Part shown: positions 42,818 to 54,705 of the stretch, piece by piece
How the letters are laid out: each line of letters opens with the position of its first letter
Position numbering within the stretch: the stretch's first letter is position 1
NCBI GenBank assembly: GCA_905178155.1
Contig: CAJINV010000004.1
Location: 5,392,258-5,456,257 of the forward strand
From: Amoebophrya sp. A120
Taxonomy: Eukaryota > Sar > Dinophyceae > Syndiniales > Amoebophryaceae
DNA: 64,000 nt
Direction: 5' to 3'
Program-made: the position numbers and the translations under genes
Notes under the pieces: generated by a model
What the model saw: the letters and a program-made list of their open reading frames with translations, nothing else
Databases searched by the model: none
What the model was told of the DNA's origin: nothing

Positions 42818-45800
42818 TCACGGAGCACGTTTCTGTAGTTGCGGCGGACCACCCTTCTGTTGCTCCGGGTTTCCCCTCGACCATGGCTTTTTGTCCTGTA
42901 CTCCCCCCTGCTTCCAATTCTGCATGGTCGTGTGAAGAAGATCTACTGACCAGTAAAAGATCCCCCTTAATTATACGCCTGTTCTCCTTGCGCACCATCC
43001 TCCTCTTCTTGCGTCTTCCGGGAACATCAATTTTCTGCTGTAGTTACTCACGACCCTGCGCCTTCCCCTGCTTGATGTTGTTTCCGCCGTCCTTTTGATT
43101 GATGAGAGAGGCCGGGAGAAAGCGAAGAGACGGTTTTGCTTGCTTTGTTTTCCCCGGCGCACCGTAGTTCTCCCTGTCCTCAGCCACCACGTGGTGGTCC
43201 TCGCCCAGATCTGTCTTCTGTCCCGCCGAGGCGGTTTTGTTCTTCGAAGCGGCTGCTCGGGCCTTTTTCCCGCCCTTCCTTGAAGAAGATGTTGAGGCAG
43301 TTTCCTTCCTTTCCTCCGCTGTGGTTTTCATTTTGATAATATCAATAGCCACTTCTTCACCTGCTGCCCCCTCGCTGGTCCTCTCATCCATGATCGCCCC
43401 ACGACCCGCAGCTTCGGCGCCGCTGGTGACCGGTGCTTTTTCATCATCCGACAAGAAGGAAACAGCTTCTTCGTGGAGGTCGTTGCTCTGCTTACCGTTC
43501 TTGCCCTTCGTCTTCTTCTGTACCACAGAGCCAGCACGAGAAGCTCGCGAGGAACGTGTGGTGGAGGACTGGGACTGTAGTTTATCTCTGTCTTTATCTT
43601 TATTTCCTACTGGAGACGAGGATTGTACGACCACTTCCTCTGCACAACTGTCACCCAGACTCTCCTCAACCTCTGCCTCGTCGTTGTCAACAAGTGGAAT
43701 CGGCCGTAACATGTTCGAAAATTGTTCACCAGGCCGCCCTCGGGGTGGAGTAGAAGAGGCCGACGCGGCCGATTCTTGTGCGGCCGCAAAGCCACTGCTA
43801 TAATTCAAGTTGCTACCCAGCAGCTGCCCGGATGGAGACGATGTAGATGCCGACAACTCTCGTCCTCCTGTTTTACAACTTTTTCTAGCGGTTTTTTGTT
43901 GTACCAGTTCTACTTCGGCTGCTGGGGCTAAAAGGTCGTCGTCGTCCTCGTGGTCGCTTTGGCTTTCGCTAGAATCTTTATCGTCACAATTATTTTGTTC
44001 ACTATCTTCCTTATCCATCACAGCCGCCACACTCTCCTCCATCTTCAACGCCGGCAGAGGTTTAGTGGCAGTAGTAGTAGTATTTCCATAAAAACTTCTT
44101 CCCCCGCCTCTCCAACCCCACCCCGCCTTCATTTCCTCAATCCGGGTGTCCTCGCGCCCCTGCCAGCCACTCCCGGTCGCCTTCCAGAGTTCCTGGTACC
44201 CCTCCCGCAACTCCGCACCCAAGGTCCGCGGGCGCGGCAGCCCGCGGCGGTCGAATTCCATCTGGAGCTGCATTTCCCGGTCCCACCCGAGCACATCCGC
44301 CTTGGATTTTCGTTTATTGGTACTTCTAGCAGTTTCGCTTGCTTCTTCCTTGGTGTACCGGCTTTTTTGCACTTTTTTCGGGCGGAGCAACTTCCCCGTC
44401 TTCTCGTCGACAATTTCAAAGCTGTTTTTGTCCGCATCCACCACCAAATCCGCCCCGTACCGCAGCTCGCTGTTCCGCACGTCCACGTACCGCGCCCAGT
44501 AGCCGTCGTCATGCTCCACGCTGCTGTTTTTGTACTGCCGCACCCGCCCGCGCGTGCCGCTGGTCCACATGCTTCGGTAGCCGTAGGTGAACGCGGACAC
44601 CTGGACGCACCGGTCCTGCAGGTACACCCGCCGCCACAGCGGGGCCGCGCGCGTGCGGAACCCGGCCGTGTCGCGGTGGAAGTACTCCGCCAGGGTTTGG
44701 AAGGTTTTCTCGTCCAGCGTGATCGGACAAATGTAGTGGTTGTAGAAACGCCGCTTGTTCGGCAGCCAGTGCTCCAGGTTCGCGTGTTGGTCCAGTAGCG
44801 CGTATTTGGACCGCTTAGAAACAACCACTTTGTCGCGAAAGAAGTTCTTCTGGCTGTAGAAAAACGCGACGAGAAGGTAAAAGGCGGAGAGCCGCAGGTC
44901 GATTTCGAAGATGAATGCGTGGTCTTTATTTATTTTCGTGTGGTTTTTACTTTTAGTACCTTCGACAACTCCTGATGATGCTGTACAGGGTGTGGAGGAG
45001 GTCGCGGTTGCCGTCGTGGTCCTCGTGAAACAGGATTCCGGCAGCAGCGCCGCCAGATCCGGCCGCAGGGAATGATTGGAACAAGCAGCTGGTCCTCGCT
45101 TCTGTCCCGGTAGTTTCGAGCAGGAGCTCGTCGAACTTGATGCTGAGCCAGAAGTAGAAGCAGCTGTAGAAGATTTTCCCAGAACTCCATCAGCCGTGGT
45201 CATCCAGTCCTCAGTGTTCATCTTCCTCTTTTCCTCCTTTTCTACCGCAAGAAGTTCCGCGACTTGCTCCAGCCGCTGTCTTTCCACCAGTACGTTCCGC
45301 TGGCCCCGCACGAAGGGGAGGAGAATGGAAATCAAAAACTCCCACACCTCCTGGTACACCTCCCCCCGCCTGCGGTCGATGGACGCCACGACGCTCGCGC
45401 CGGACCGCTGGAAAAACCGCTTGAAGTGCGGCCAGGAACGGGGCGTATTCAGGAGCTCGGGCGCGGCTGCTCCGGACGAATCCTCTTCTAACAGCGGGTA
45501 CTTGTGTCGTGGTTTATTTTTGCCGGTGGAGGGGGCACTTGTCGTGTCTTGTTCTGCAAGAAGTTGTTCTTCTTCCTCTTCGCTTGACTCCATTATGTTC
45601 TGCATCATTTCGGGTACGACCTCCAGCGGAGGAACAATATTCTTCCCGTCGCCACCGCTACCCAAAAGGGAAGAAGAGGATGAATTTCCACCGCCCGAGT
45701 CTCCTTGTACACGACCTCCTCCGCGCTCTCTTTTCTCTACTTCCTCCTCCCTTTCTTTCTCCAAACCCAGCACCTCCGCCTCGTACGCGAGCAGCACGAA

Positions 45801-47090
45801 AACTATGTCGTCGTAGAAGGAAATGCCGCGTTGCTGGGCGATGACCAGGGGCTCCATGACGTGGTGCCCGGTGGCCCGGTTCGGGTCGTGCGTTTGGTGG
45901 TACTTGACCAAAAGCTCCGCCAACGGCGCCGGCTTCCACCCGTGGTCCGGTTTCAGGAGCGTGTAGTAGGCACGCAGCCACCGGTCAAACAGGTCCAGCT
46001 ATCAAAATGAAAAATCCCTCCTCCCCATATTGAAACGGAAACTTCTGTTGCTGGATTTGTGTACACAAATCAGCCCTGTCTTGCAGCGAGGCACTACAGG
46101 CAAAGCCTCAGCCTGCGTAGGGGTGTTTTGTTGTAGGCTCTTGGCATCAGAGAGGCCTGCCATGTAGGTGAAACGGCATTACAAATCGCCTCCATAAGGC
46201 GGCGGATTCTTTGGGTTTGCCTTCTTGCAAGACAGATGTGATCTGTGACCTCAAATCCGCAACACAAATTTTTGGAAACATTCTTTTTCGATATGGGGAG
46301 GGGGGATTTTTCCTCTCGATACCAGCTGCTTGTTCTCCCCCAGGGGGTCTTCCAGGTCAAAGTCGTCCGAGGAACCGGAATCGGACCTTTCCTCGTCCGC
46401 GATAGGCAGGAGGTGAGCATTGGTCGTATGATGCTCTACTCCGTTGAAAGAATCCTTCCTCTCAAGATGAACTACAGGATCCACTACAACTCGGTTGTCC
46501 TCTTTTTTACCGGCGAGGACTTTTTGCTTTTGTCCTTTCATCACCTTCGCTTGTTTATTCCCTTTCGCCTTGGCCGCGCTGGCCTGCTTCTTCACGTCGC
46601 CCTTGGATGATTTTTTTGGAACAGCTTTGGAGGGGGCGACCTTCTTTATCTTTTCAACATCTTCATCTGCGGGTAAAAACACTTCTGCATCATCTTCCGG
46701 CACTTTTTGTTCATCGCCAGCAACCTTTTGTTTCTTCGAGTGATTTTTGCTGTTGTCGCTCAAAGGAGCTGCAGCACTACAACTACTTCGCCTTCTTTTA
46801 GTACTATTTTTTCCGGTTTTTTTGTTCGCTAGTAGTGCAAGAACTTTATCATCTTCTGCGACCGGCGCGACTTCATTGTTCTCTTCTTCGGCATGCCCCT
46901 CCTCCAACTCCGTCTCGGCATCGTGGCTGGGCTCATTCGTGCCTGCCTCGATGCAACCGTATGATTTTTCCCCATTTGCCTGTAGTAAAGATGCTGCATG
47001 CTGTTCTTGCTGAGAGGAGTGCCACTGCTCTTCTTCAAAAGCCACCTGCTGGTCCGTCCCTAGCTGCTGTACATTTCCTTTGGCTGTCAT
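42818..47090 (-). CDS. large acidic protein of unknown function, 1279 aa
   Basis: Exons 47090-46322, 45994-43052 and 42945-42818, in frame. The first join, across the family E introner, gives ENKQLD|LFDRWLRAYYTLL; the second intron is GT-AG. The N-terminal 256 residues are Lys/Glu/Ala-rich with nuclear-localisation-like clusters (STKRRRSS, NHSKKQK). The ordered core lies at about residues 260-720 (GISFYDDIVFVLLAYEAEV; HWLPNKRRFYNHYICPITL; RCVQVSAFTYGYRSMWTSG), followed by a long low-complexity tail with KKGKN/KAR-type basic patches. It may be a nuclear or chromatin-associated protein, but that is inference from composition. The end is uncertain because a Gln-rich frame continues past 42818. 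Confidence 0.65.
46000..46321. mobile_element. introner, family E
   Basis: Different ends from families A and B: TATCAAAATGAAAAATCCCT and its diverged complement, both with CCTCCCCATAT inside; perfect duplication CCAGC (45995-45999 and 46322-46326); 322 bp. Confidence 0.9.
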
Positions 47091-47928
47091 TGTTCACACA
47101 AGATATACTGAGAGAGAGGTCTACTTTGGTACTTGTACTATGACTGGTATCACTCTAAAGATCTGCTCTGGTATCCTTCTACCATGGCCGGGTGCGTCAA
47201 TATCATCTTCATCTGCTAAAAATCTTTACTTTTTTTTACTTTTTACTGGACTGACTTTCTGTTTCACATTCATTTGTGGCTTTTTTTAGGAAACAAGCGG
47301 ACAAATTTGAGAAGAAACGAGAAACCAAAATTTTTTCCTCTGTGAAATTTTTATATCGATCAATTTATTGCGTATCATATTAGAACCGCATCCTTGCTAT
47401 TCCTACCCCGTTTCACTGAATTATCTCGTGGCTCCGCACAATTCTTGATCTTTGGGCTTCAGGGGACACACAACAGATCTTCGCGAATGATCGCTAACTT
47501 TTGTCGACGCAGAGTCGCGACAGAGGTTACAGGATCTTCCTTTTCTTCGTCTCAAGGCGATAGAACGCGATTTTGATCTATCAGGGATCTTCGGTTCTCT
47601 TCTGTTGCTTCATCGGACGAAAATAGCCACGACTACATGATGATTATGGATCAACACGAGGTCAGCGCCCTAGATACATGATCGCAAGCTACAGCTACAC
47701 AGCAGTAGTTTCATCTGCCGAGATGGAACTTGTTTGATGTTCTTGCTCATTTTACAGAAACACTTTTGCGCTAAAGCCCCGGAAGAATTAGAAGACTCTC
47801 CGCGGACGTCTTGCTAAACGTCGAATTTACAGATGTACATTCGCTAAGAGCGACACCGAAACTCTTCCCCGACATCAAACGATATGCTGCACCCCGCTCC
47901 TCGACAAGAGCCGCAGCCGCCTTCTCCT
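47091..47928. other. intergenic, nothing recognised
   Basis: Promoter side of the 1279-aa gene plus 3' UTR of the LRR gene. No coding frame supported. Confidence 0.45.
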
Positions 47929-50900
47929 CTACCACGGCCCGTAGCAGTCGAGGAGCTCGGCCTTGGTGCGCACATCCGGGTTGTTCTCCCCGGCCACGGT
48001 GACACGGATGTCTTCCAGGCTGGTTCGCTGCCGGTTACCCGCGACCGCGGTCGCCAGTGCGGTGGCCCCGGCGCGCGTGATAAACACGTGGTCCGCCAAA
48101 TCTAAAAACGTCAAGCTCGTGTTCTGCTTGAGCACCCGCGCCAGCGCGAAACACCCCTGGTCCGTAATGCCCCGGCCGGGAGGCCGCTTGTTGGTCGCCC
48201 TGCCCGCCGCGTTCCACTCCGACCCCGCCGAGGTGCCGAGCAGTGACACGTATTGCAGGTTCAGCTTTTCCGCCTTCAGTAGTGCGAACGCCAGGCTCTG
48301 GACCCCGTCGTCAGAGAAAGCGTTCTGGCCAAGCGAGAGGGACTTCAGCGCTACGCCGTTTTGGGCCAGGGCGACCGCAAGAAATGCGAGTCCAAGATCC
48401 CCGATGCGGTTGCCGGCCAGCGAGACCGTTTGCAGGACCGAGGTCGGCAGGAAACACGCGAGCGTCTTCGCAAAAGTGTCGGTCGGGTATGACAGAGTGG
48501 GAGAAAAGTTTAAATTAACGTGCTGCGAGCACATCAGGGCACGAAAAATTTATGCACATTTATTTCAGTCGCGTACTACTTGACTAGTAAATGGAAAAAT
48601 CAAATCACAGAAGATCATCTCGCCTGCTCCTCCACTATACCGTATGAATACTCGACAACATCAATGAATAAAATGCTAGTAGTACAAGAGTCTCTAGGTG
48701 GTCTGCGCCGCGAAAGATTCGAAAATGTTCAGCCGCTGTGCTCGCAGAGAAAATTCAAGAAATTCTATTTCCGTCTGATACCAACCCTTTTGTATTCAGC
48801 GCCAGGGCCTGCAACGACGAGAGGTTGTGCGCGAGAAATTTGGCGAAATGTCGTGTGTCTGCGGACATAAGCGCGACGCTGTGCCTCGTTTCCGTACATG
48901 CGATGCTAAGCTGCGTGAACAGGTCTTCTAGCTCCTGCCTCGACCCGTAAAAAGATGAACTGGCACTACTATGTTCCTCCTCGGTTGTTTTTGTTGTGCT
49001 ATCGAGTACCCCATCGCCCTCCAGAATCACCGTGTCCAGAGAGTCGTGCATGCTCAGGATTTGTAGCAGCTGCCCACTGCACTCGCCGTGCGCCCACAGA
49101 AGGCTGGTCAGCTTGTGACGGTGTTCAAACGCGCGGGCGTGCGAAAACTGCTCCAGCACGCGCATATGCATTGCAAAAGCATGACCATCTTCTTCGCACG
49201 ACGTACTTATAAACCAAAATCGCATGACAATCTTTAAAAAAAAAAAAAAATGCAATTTGTAATGCTGTCTTCCCTTACCTCATAGATTTGTCATGCAACA
49301 CTGCGATGAGTTATACGAGTATACGATACTTTTGCAATACATAGCGCAGACTCTCTTCAAAGCCGTGGTGTTCGAACACACGAACGGTGTACTCGCCTAT
49401 GCTGTGAAAAAACGTCCCAATCCAAGACTTGTCATGCGAATCTGCAAGCCTAGAATGAATGTCTCTCATGCGCACCAGCCCCATGAGGACCATTCCCTAG
49501 TGCTATCTTTGAGTTTGTCATGCTGGAATCAGGATAGGGTGGTCCATTTGTCATGCGGTTTTACTAGCCAAACAGGACAACTACAACACGAGCTCAAGCT
49601 TGTCATGCTCGACAGGCAAAACTTGTGGCTTTGTGTAGCAGATTCCCCATCTACTTGACTATGGAATCGTGGAGACATTTTTACTTTAGGATATCGCCAC
49701 CGCTTTCGTAGTGGGTTTTCACGGTTTCTAGTAGCTTCGACACCTGCGCGCTGCGTTCGGGGAACTGCTTGATCACGAAGAAATTGGGGCTGGCGTTGGA
49801 GTTGTTGTGCACCGCACCCTCTTCCTCGACACCCTGCCGCGGCGAGGCTTTGGCTTGTCGCCGCCCCATATGTTGTTGAGGAGCATCTTCCCCGCGGGGC
49901 GTGGTGGCGGCTGAGGAGATATCATCGGGCCGCGGCTCCGAGTAAGATAAATCGTCCTCCTCTGTTGAGCCTGGTCTCCTCTGCTGCTCAAAGAAAAAAC
50001 CCACGGGCGCGTCGTTCTCCGCATCGGGCTCGCTATAATTTCTTATGCGAGTATCATCCTCGTCAGGCCGCGACAAGGTGGTCGGCACAGGCACATCAAT
50101 CTTCGCCTCCCGCCCGGCGCTCCCTGATGTTATTATCCCCGTCCTCCTGTCGCCGAAAGTACAACTAGAGGGCAACATCTTCAACCTTGTGCAGTTGAAC
50201 CGGTTTAGAGAGATAAACGACTTCTGTTGCTGCAAGTCGACGTTTATAATTCCGTCTTCATCTTGATCTTCATCCCGATGAGTATTTTTTGTGTTCTTGC
50301 CGCCGATCGCTTCCACTTCGCCCTCCTCGTTCATCGCATTTTTCGCAGGAGATGACGTCCTCCTCGTAGAAACATCCGTCGGCAGAACCAGATCCACCCG
50401 CCAGTTGCCGGTAAGATACGTGGAATTTTGAAGGAAGGTGGAGACCACGCCAGCCGACGAGGATGAAGACGCACCTATTGCTCCCAGTTCGCCGCCCGCC
50501 CCTCTGGCGGTGTTGGTCATTCTTGTTGTGCCCAAACCCTCTGGCGAAAAATGCGACCGAACGAGCGAGCTTTGATGATGTTGATCCGTATTAATTACAT
50601 CACCAAAAGAACCGGCAAACCACCCGATCTGCTCCTGTCGCTTGGCATTCCATTCCGCCAGAAGCCAGGCTTTCAGCTTGCCGACATCTATAACCCCCTT
50701 CGGTTCTGCTTGGTCGTGTTTGGTGTCGGTTTCTGTGTTTTCCTCCAACATCTCCTTCCTTTTTTTCGCAGCACCGCTCGCTTTGTTGGAACAAGGAGCC
50801 TCCTCTTTTACCGAACCAACACCAAATCCCTCAGGGACGAGAAAGCGCTCCACGTTTTCTACACGCAACACTTCCCCGTTCAGTGAGTAGAAATCCAGAA

Positions 50901-51252
50901 CTACTTTATTACCATTTCCGCTCCCAAAATTGCCTGTTGCAGTGTTGTGCCGACCATCTTCGGTGCTCCAACCGTGCTGTTCCTCCGACGCAGCTGGGCC
51001 TTGTTTATTGTCAGACGGAAGGGCAGGCTCTGATGTCATCAACCTCGCGCCTTTATTCAGATCGTGAGAGAACAATCTTCGCTCCACGGTCTCGCTCCAC
51101 TTGATCGCGCCGTAGTTCCTGCGGTCACCACGGAGGACGGAATGCGCACCAGAGCCGGAGAACGCAGAGCCGCACACGCCACCACAGACGAAGTGCACGA
51201 GCTGCGCCAAAGACGAAAAGAGCTTGCCGTTAGCGCCATCCAGGATGTCCAT
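47929..51252 (-). CDS. leucine-rich-repeat protein (RNI type), 859 aa
   Basis: Exons 51252-49694, 49392-49344, 49159-48782 and 48522-47929, in frame. The joins GG|EYTVRVFEHHG and ESLR|VLEQFSHAR cross introners of families B and C; the last intron is GT-AG. C-terminal repeats have the RNI/LRR pattern: LQTVSLAGNRIGDLGLAFLA, LKSLSLGQNAFSDDGVQSLA, LTFLDLADHVFITRAGATAL, spaced about 28-60 residues. The N-terminal 500 residues are low complexity with Asp/Glu/Ser-rich stretches and contain FVCGGVCGSAFSGSG near the start. RNI repeats usually mediate protein binding (for example ribonuclease inhibitor or axonemal proteins); no specific partner can be named. Confidence 0.8.
49165..49343. mobile_element. 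introner, family C
   Basis: Ends TATGCATTGCAAAAG and complement of TATGTATTGCAAAAG; perfect duplication GCGCA (49160-49164 and 49344-49348); contains a run of 15 A. Confidence 0.88.
49398..49693. mobile_element. introner, family B
   Basis: Minus-strand end TATCCTAAAGTAAAAATGTC and the complement of TATGCTGTGAAAAAACGTCC; perfect duplication TCGCC (49393-49397 and 49694-49698). Confidence 0.9.
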
Positions 51253-52325
51253 CTCGAAATTTGTATATGCGAGGGAAAGAGGTGGACTTTTCGGCGAGTG
51301 TGCCGTTTAGGTGTGTGGGTGGGTGGGCAGAGGGGTAGATGTGAAATCAATGAATCTTGGTTTGGCCGATGTACTTGATGTAAGAAGTACAACCATCGTC
51401 AACAAGCAAATCCAGACGTGTGCGTCAAAAATCTGAAAGACGAAAATAGCGATGAAGCACTGCTCTTCACGACTGGATCAGTTCCTCAAAGGGGGCCTAT
51501 TATATCGAAAAGCTTCCGGGTCGCTGGGCTATGCGTCTGTACCAGCGAAGGTAGTAGCGATCAAGTACGAGGTGAGCGGGGTAAACGACCGTGGAAAGGG
51601 GTAGTAGAGTACTGGAAACGACATGAAAAGATCTGGCTCAACCACATCTTGAAGTAGGCCCGAGGTTTAGCACTCATCGTCATCGTCATCTTCTTAGTAG
51701 CATAATTGTGTCCTAAATCAATAGTCTGTCATAGAAAAGACCGAGCCGCTTGCACATCGTCGATTTCGATGTGTCACAAGAATAAAGCTGCTGAACAAAT
51801 AAATGCGCATTGTGGAGCCGCCACAAAACTACTCGTGTTTCGTATCTTCTGCCACTCAGTCCATCGTTTCGAGTGAGGACAGAGTGAACGCACCCAGTCT
51901 GCTAGCAGTGAATCTCGACAACTTCTCAACTCCAAGCGCCCAAACATCCTTGGGGGGCCTGCAATCAGGATCAACAGATCCTGCTCGGAACAACTCCTCT
52001 GATGAATAAGAAAGCGTCATCGCGGCCGAGTTTCGAACTCGTGTTTCTTTATCATGCACCTTCAAGGAGCAGGAGGTGCAGCAGCTTTTCTTGATCTCCC
52101 AGGAAGACCATGGTGCCTTTGTGTAGTAGGAAGGCGGGACGACCCCAGGGGCAACATCAACTACTTCACCTTAGGCGTAGTGCATTCTTCAACGTCGCTG
52201 TTCTTCAAACATCCTCCTTCTTCCTCACTGATGACACCGAACTTCGCGCACGAACATAGGGATGTCGTAGATGTAAAATCAAATCCAAAACTCAACCACT
52301 CTATTTTTTGCTGCTTTTCCGTAAG
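51253..52325. other. intergenic
   Basis: No gene. Around 52016-52040 the minus strand has a T-arm-like CGAGTTCGAAACTCG next to an acceptor-like stem, but no 5' half of a tRNA. Confidence 0.45.
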
Positions 52326-52327
52326 TG

Positions 52328-52374
<47 letters not shown>
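52326..52374. repeat. CAT trinucleotide microsatellite
   Basis: About 16 uninterrupted CAT units just downstream of the DUF285 gene. Confidence 0.95.
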
Positions 52375-52413
52375 ACGCGCTAGCCGGGACTTTTGTTCAG
52401 AAGTGCAACTTAT

Positions 52414-53769
52414 TCAAACTGCACGATACATATCCCTCGTGTCGCAGCTCTTTGGAAAGCGCATCCCCCTCGAAAACTGCTTATTTTCTCTCCAGCACTC
52501 AGGAGTGCCAGCAAACATCTTCCGCGCGTCCGCGACCTTCTTGACGTTCCACCGAAGGGGATCTATCGGCGCGAACGACTTGCAGTAGTAAAACATGTGG
52601 TTCATCGATTTCGCGGAGCGCGTATCCCATGACCCCAACGGCTGGTTAAACTTCCCGCAGGCGTAGAAGGCTTCGGTGAAGTCTTCCACGGAGGAGACGT
52701 CCCATGCGGTCACGTCGCCATTGAAAGCGCGACAATAGCGGAAAATGCGGCTCATGTCCAACACTCCTGCCGTGTTCCAGCTCGTGATGTCAAAGTCCTG
52801 GAGCACAGCTTCAATCCACTCAAAATTACGCGGGAGCCTCGGCTCGCCAACCCCGTAATAGTGCGGGCAGAATAGTGCGCGCAGACTCTCCACGCCCGAA
52901 ACGTCCCAAGCGCCCATCGGTCCGAATTCACGAAGAACTCTTCGTTTTTCCGTACGTGCCTGGGCGAGCGTCCAGTCCCGGATACGCGGCGACGGTGGGT
53001 CGGTACGGTATTCCACGTACTCCGACCAACAGCACCTGGCAAACCATGCCTCACCTTCCTCCTTTTCCCGGGCGTACTCACTCCCCTCTCCGTGGTCAGA
53101 ATACGACAGCTTATCGTTACGCCAGCACGCCTCGAATGCGTCCCAGTGGAAATTCGCGGCCATGGTAAAGATTGCGTCCGACAGCGTCTCTCTGTCCTCG
53201 AACCGCTTGTATACCGGGTCGAAAAATTTGATCCCTCCCGAGCCGTCGTACCGTGCACGAGCGGGGCTGCAAGGGGACTGATCCTCAACGGAGTCGCGCG
53301 CCGGGCTGCTGTCGTCTTCCTGGCCATCGCGCGTTTCGGTCTCCGCGACTTCTGCGGCGTCCTGCCCCGCGTCCGCCATTTCCGCGAGAAAGTGGTCGAG
53401 ATCGATGTCGAAGCTGTCTGGGTCTTCTACGGTAAGTTGCACCAGACCCGCTCCGATCGCCGGCTCTTCGCGCTGCTGGTCGTGCCTGCTGCAGGAACGC
53501 ACCTTCTCAGCGATTTCGGAAGAAGCATCCACGAAAAGCTCAATCCGTTGCCAGGGTTGCCAGCGACTGCCGTTTGCCGTCTTCAGCGCCTGCGCCACCG
53601 CCATCTTGATATCAACAAGCGTGACCTGGCGGGAGCACTGATCATACCAGAATTCGTGGCGCCAGGGGAACTCGAGTTTCAACTCATTTCCGGAGGCAAG
53701 GTTCGCCACTGTTACCGCGGGTTGCTTTGCGCACCATTCCTGAATTTTCTTCTGCTCTGCGGACATCAT
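52414..53769 (-). CDS. DUF285-repeat (BspA-like) protein, 451 aa
   Basis: Single exon. The C-terminal half carries about four copies of the 25-residue DUF285 repeat: FDITSWNTAGVLDMSRIF, FNGDVTAWDVSSVEDFTEAF, FNQPLGSWDTRSAKSMNHMF, and IDPLRWNVKKVADARKMFAG, preceded by a degenerate copy (GAWDVSGVESLRALF). These repeats are typical of bacterial surface proteins and of many marine algal and protist proteins. The N-terminal ~110 residues (VTVANLASGNELKLEF...VTLVDIKMAVAQAL...) have a ubiquitin-like pattern that may be a Ub-like domain, followed by an acidic linker. No signal peptide or transmembrane segment. Function unknown. Confidence 0.85.
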   Translation of the reverse strand: MMSAEQKKIQEWCAKQPAVTVANLASGNELKLEFPWRHEFWYDQCSRQVTLVDIKMAVAQALKTANGSRWQPWQRIELFVDASSEIAEKVRSCSRHDQQREEPAIGAGLVQLTVEDPDSFDIDLDHFLAEMADAGQDAAEVAETETRDGQEDDSSPARDSVEDQSPCSPARARYDGSGGIKFFDPVYKRFEDRETLSDAIFTMAANFHWDAFEACWRNDKLSYSDHGEGSEYAREKEEGEAWFARCCWSEYVEYRTDPPSPRIRDWTLAQARTEKRRVLREFGPMGAWDVSGVESLRALFCPHYYGVGEPRLPRNFEWIEAVLQDFDITSWNTAGVLDMSRIFRYCRAFNGDVTAWDVSSVEDFTEAFYACGKFNQPLGSWDTRSAKSMNHMFYYCKSFAPIDPLRWNVKKVADARKMFAGTPECWRENKQFSRGMRFPKSCDTRDMYRAV

Positions 53770-54705
53770 ACCAAACCTAGTAACTTCGTGCTCTCTATTC
53801 CAATGCAGACTACTTTATTCAACTTTGTGTCTCGTAACTTTTCATTACCACTTCTTGCAAGACGAAATGTGGAAGCAAAGGCTGCGAGCCAATCACTACG
53901 ACTAGCACAGCGACTCTTCCAGCACGAATCCCGACAGCTTCTTTATTGCCTCTCGAAATTGTGTCCCTCTGCACTTTTCGATTCTCGCAGACGAATGTTT
54001 CTCGCATAGCAGTAAGGCTTTCCTAGATGTGCACAATCATAATAGTGTGGTAAGAATAAACGCATGTGTCGACTCGCGCGAAAAAAGTGATCTGCAGCCG
54101 GGCTCCCACCAATCGAAACGAACGAGAACACCTGCACTCCAGCTGTCAAAAGAATAGCAAATACGACTGTCTTTCGAAATAACGGTGGATCTTTTAAGAA
54201 CTAAGAGCAAAGCTATTTATTGTCCTTCGCAGCAGAATAGCAAAATCCTGTTTCCACAAGGACAACTTGCTGCCTCAGAATTTCATCTCATGATAACACA
54301 GTATCTCTTTCTTTCTGTTTTCAAACCAAAGGACTAGGACTTTCAGATAACTCTCTCGTCAAGGGTCGTAAGACAAACAAGAAGTGTTGGTGTAAGAGAG
54401 AGTGCTTAAATCCGCTGCAAACGCCTTGCAGTACTGAAAAACCCAGTACCCGATAGATCCTGTTGAGAACCGGATCACCAGGCAAAGATTTTCCGTGGAG
54501 CGCGCTGCTTTGCTGAACTGTCTGACTGCGTGGTAATTTTCGTCAAACGTTCACTTCTCATTTTTGTGAACGAGAGTAAATCTGTGTAGCAAGCACTCCC
54601 AACTACATCGTGAAAAGCTCAGAAGCAAAAGTAAAAAGAAAAAGTCGGTGAGTCAAAAATCTCGCTCTTGAACTTCTAGGGGAGATGTTGACTGTGCCAC
54701 ACCTC
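53770..54705. other. intergenic between the DUF285 gene and V-ATPase A
   Basis: No coding frame supported; promoter of the DUF285 gene and 3' UTR of V-ATPase A. Confidence 0.45.

Noticed and set aside
52014-52040. T-arm and acceptor-like sequence of a tRNA on the minus strand
   Set aside because: No matching 5' acceptor half, D arm or anticodon arm within 120 bp.
52325-52374. Poly-His ORF
   Set aside because: It is only the CAT microsatellite read in one frame.
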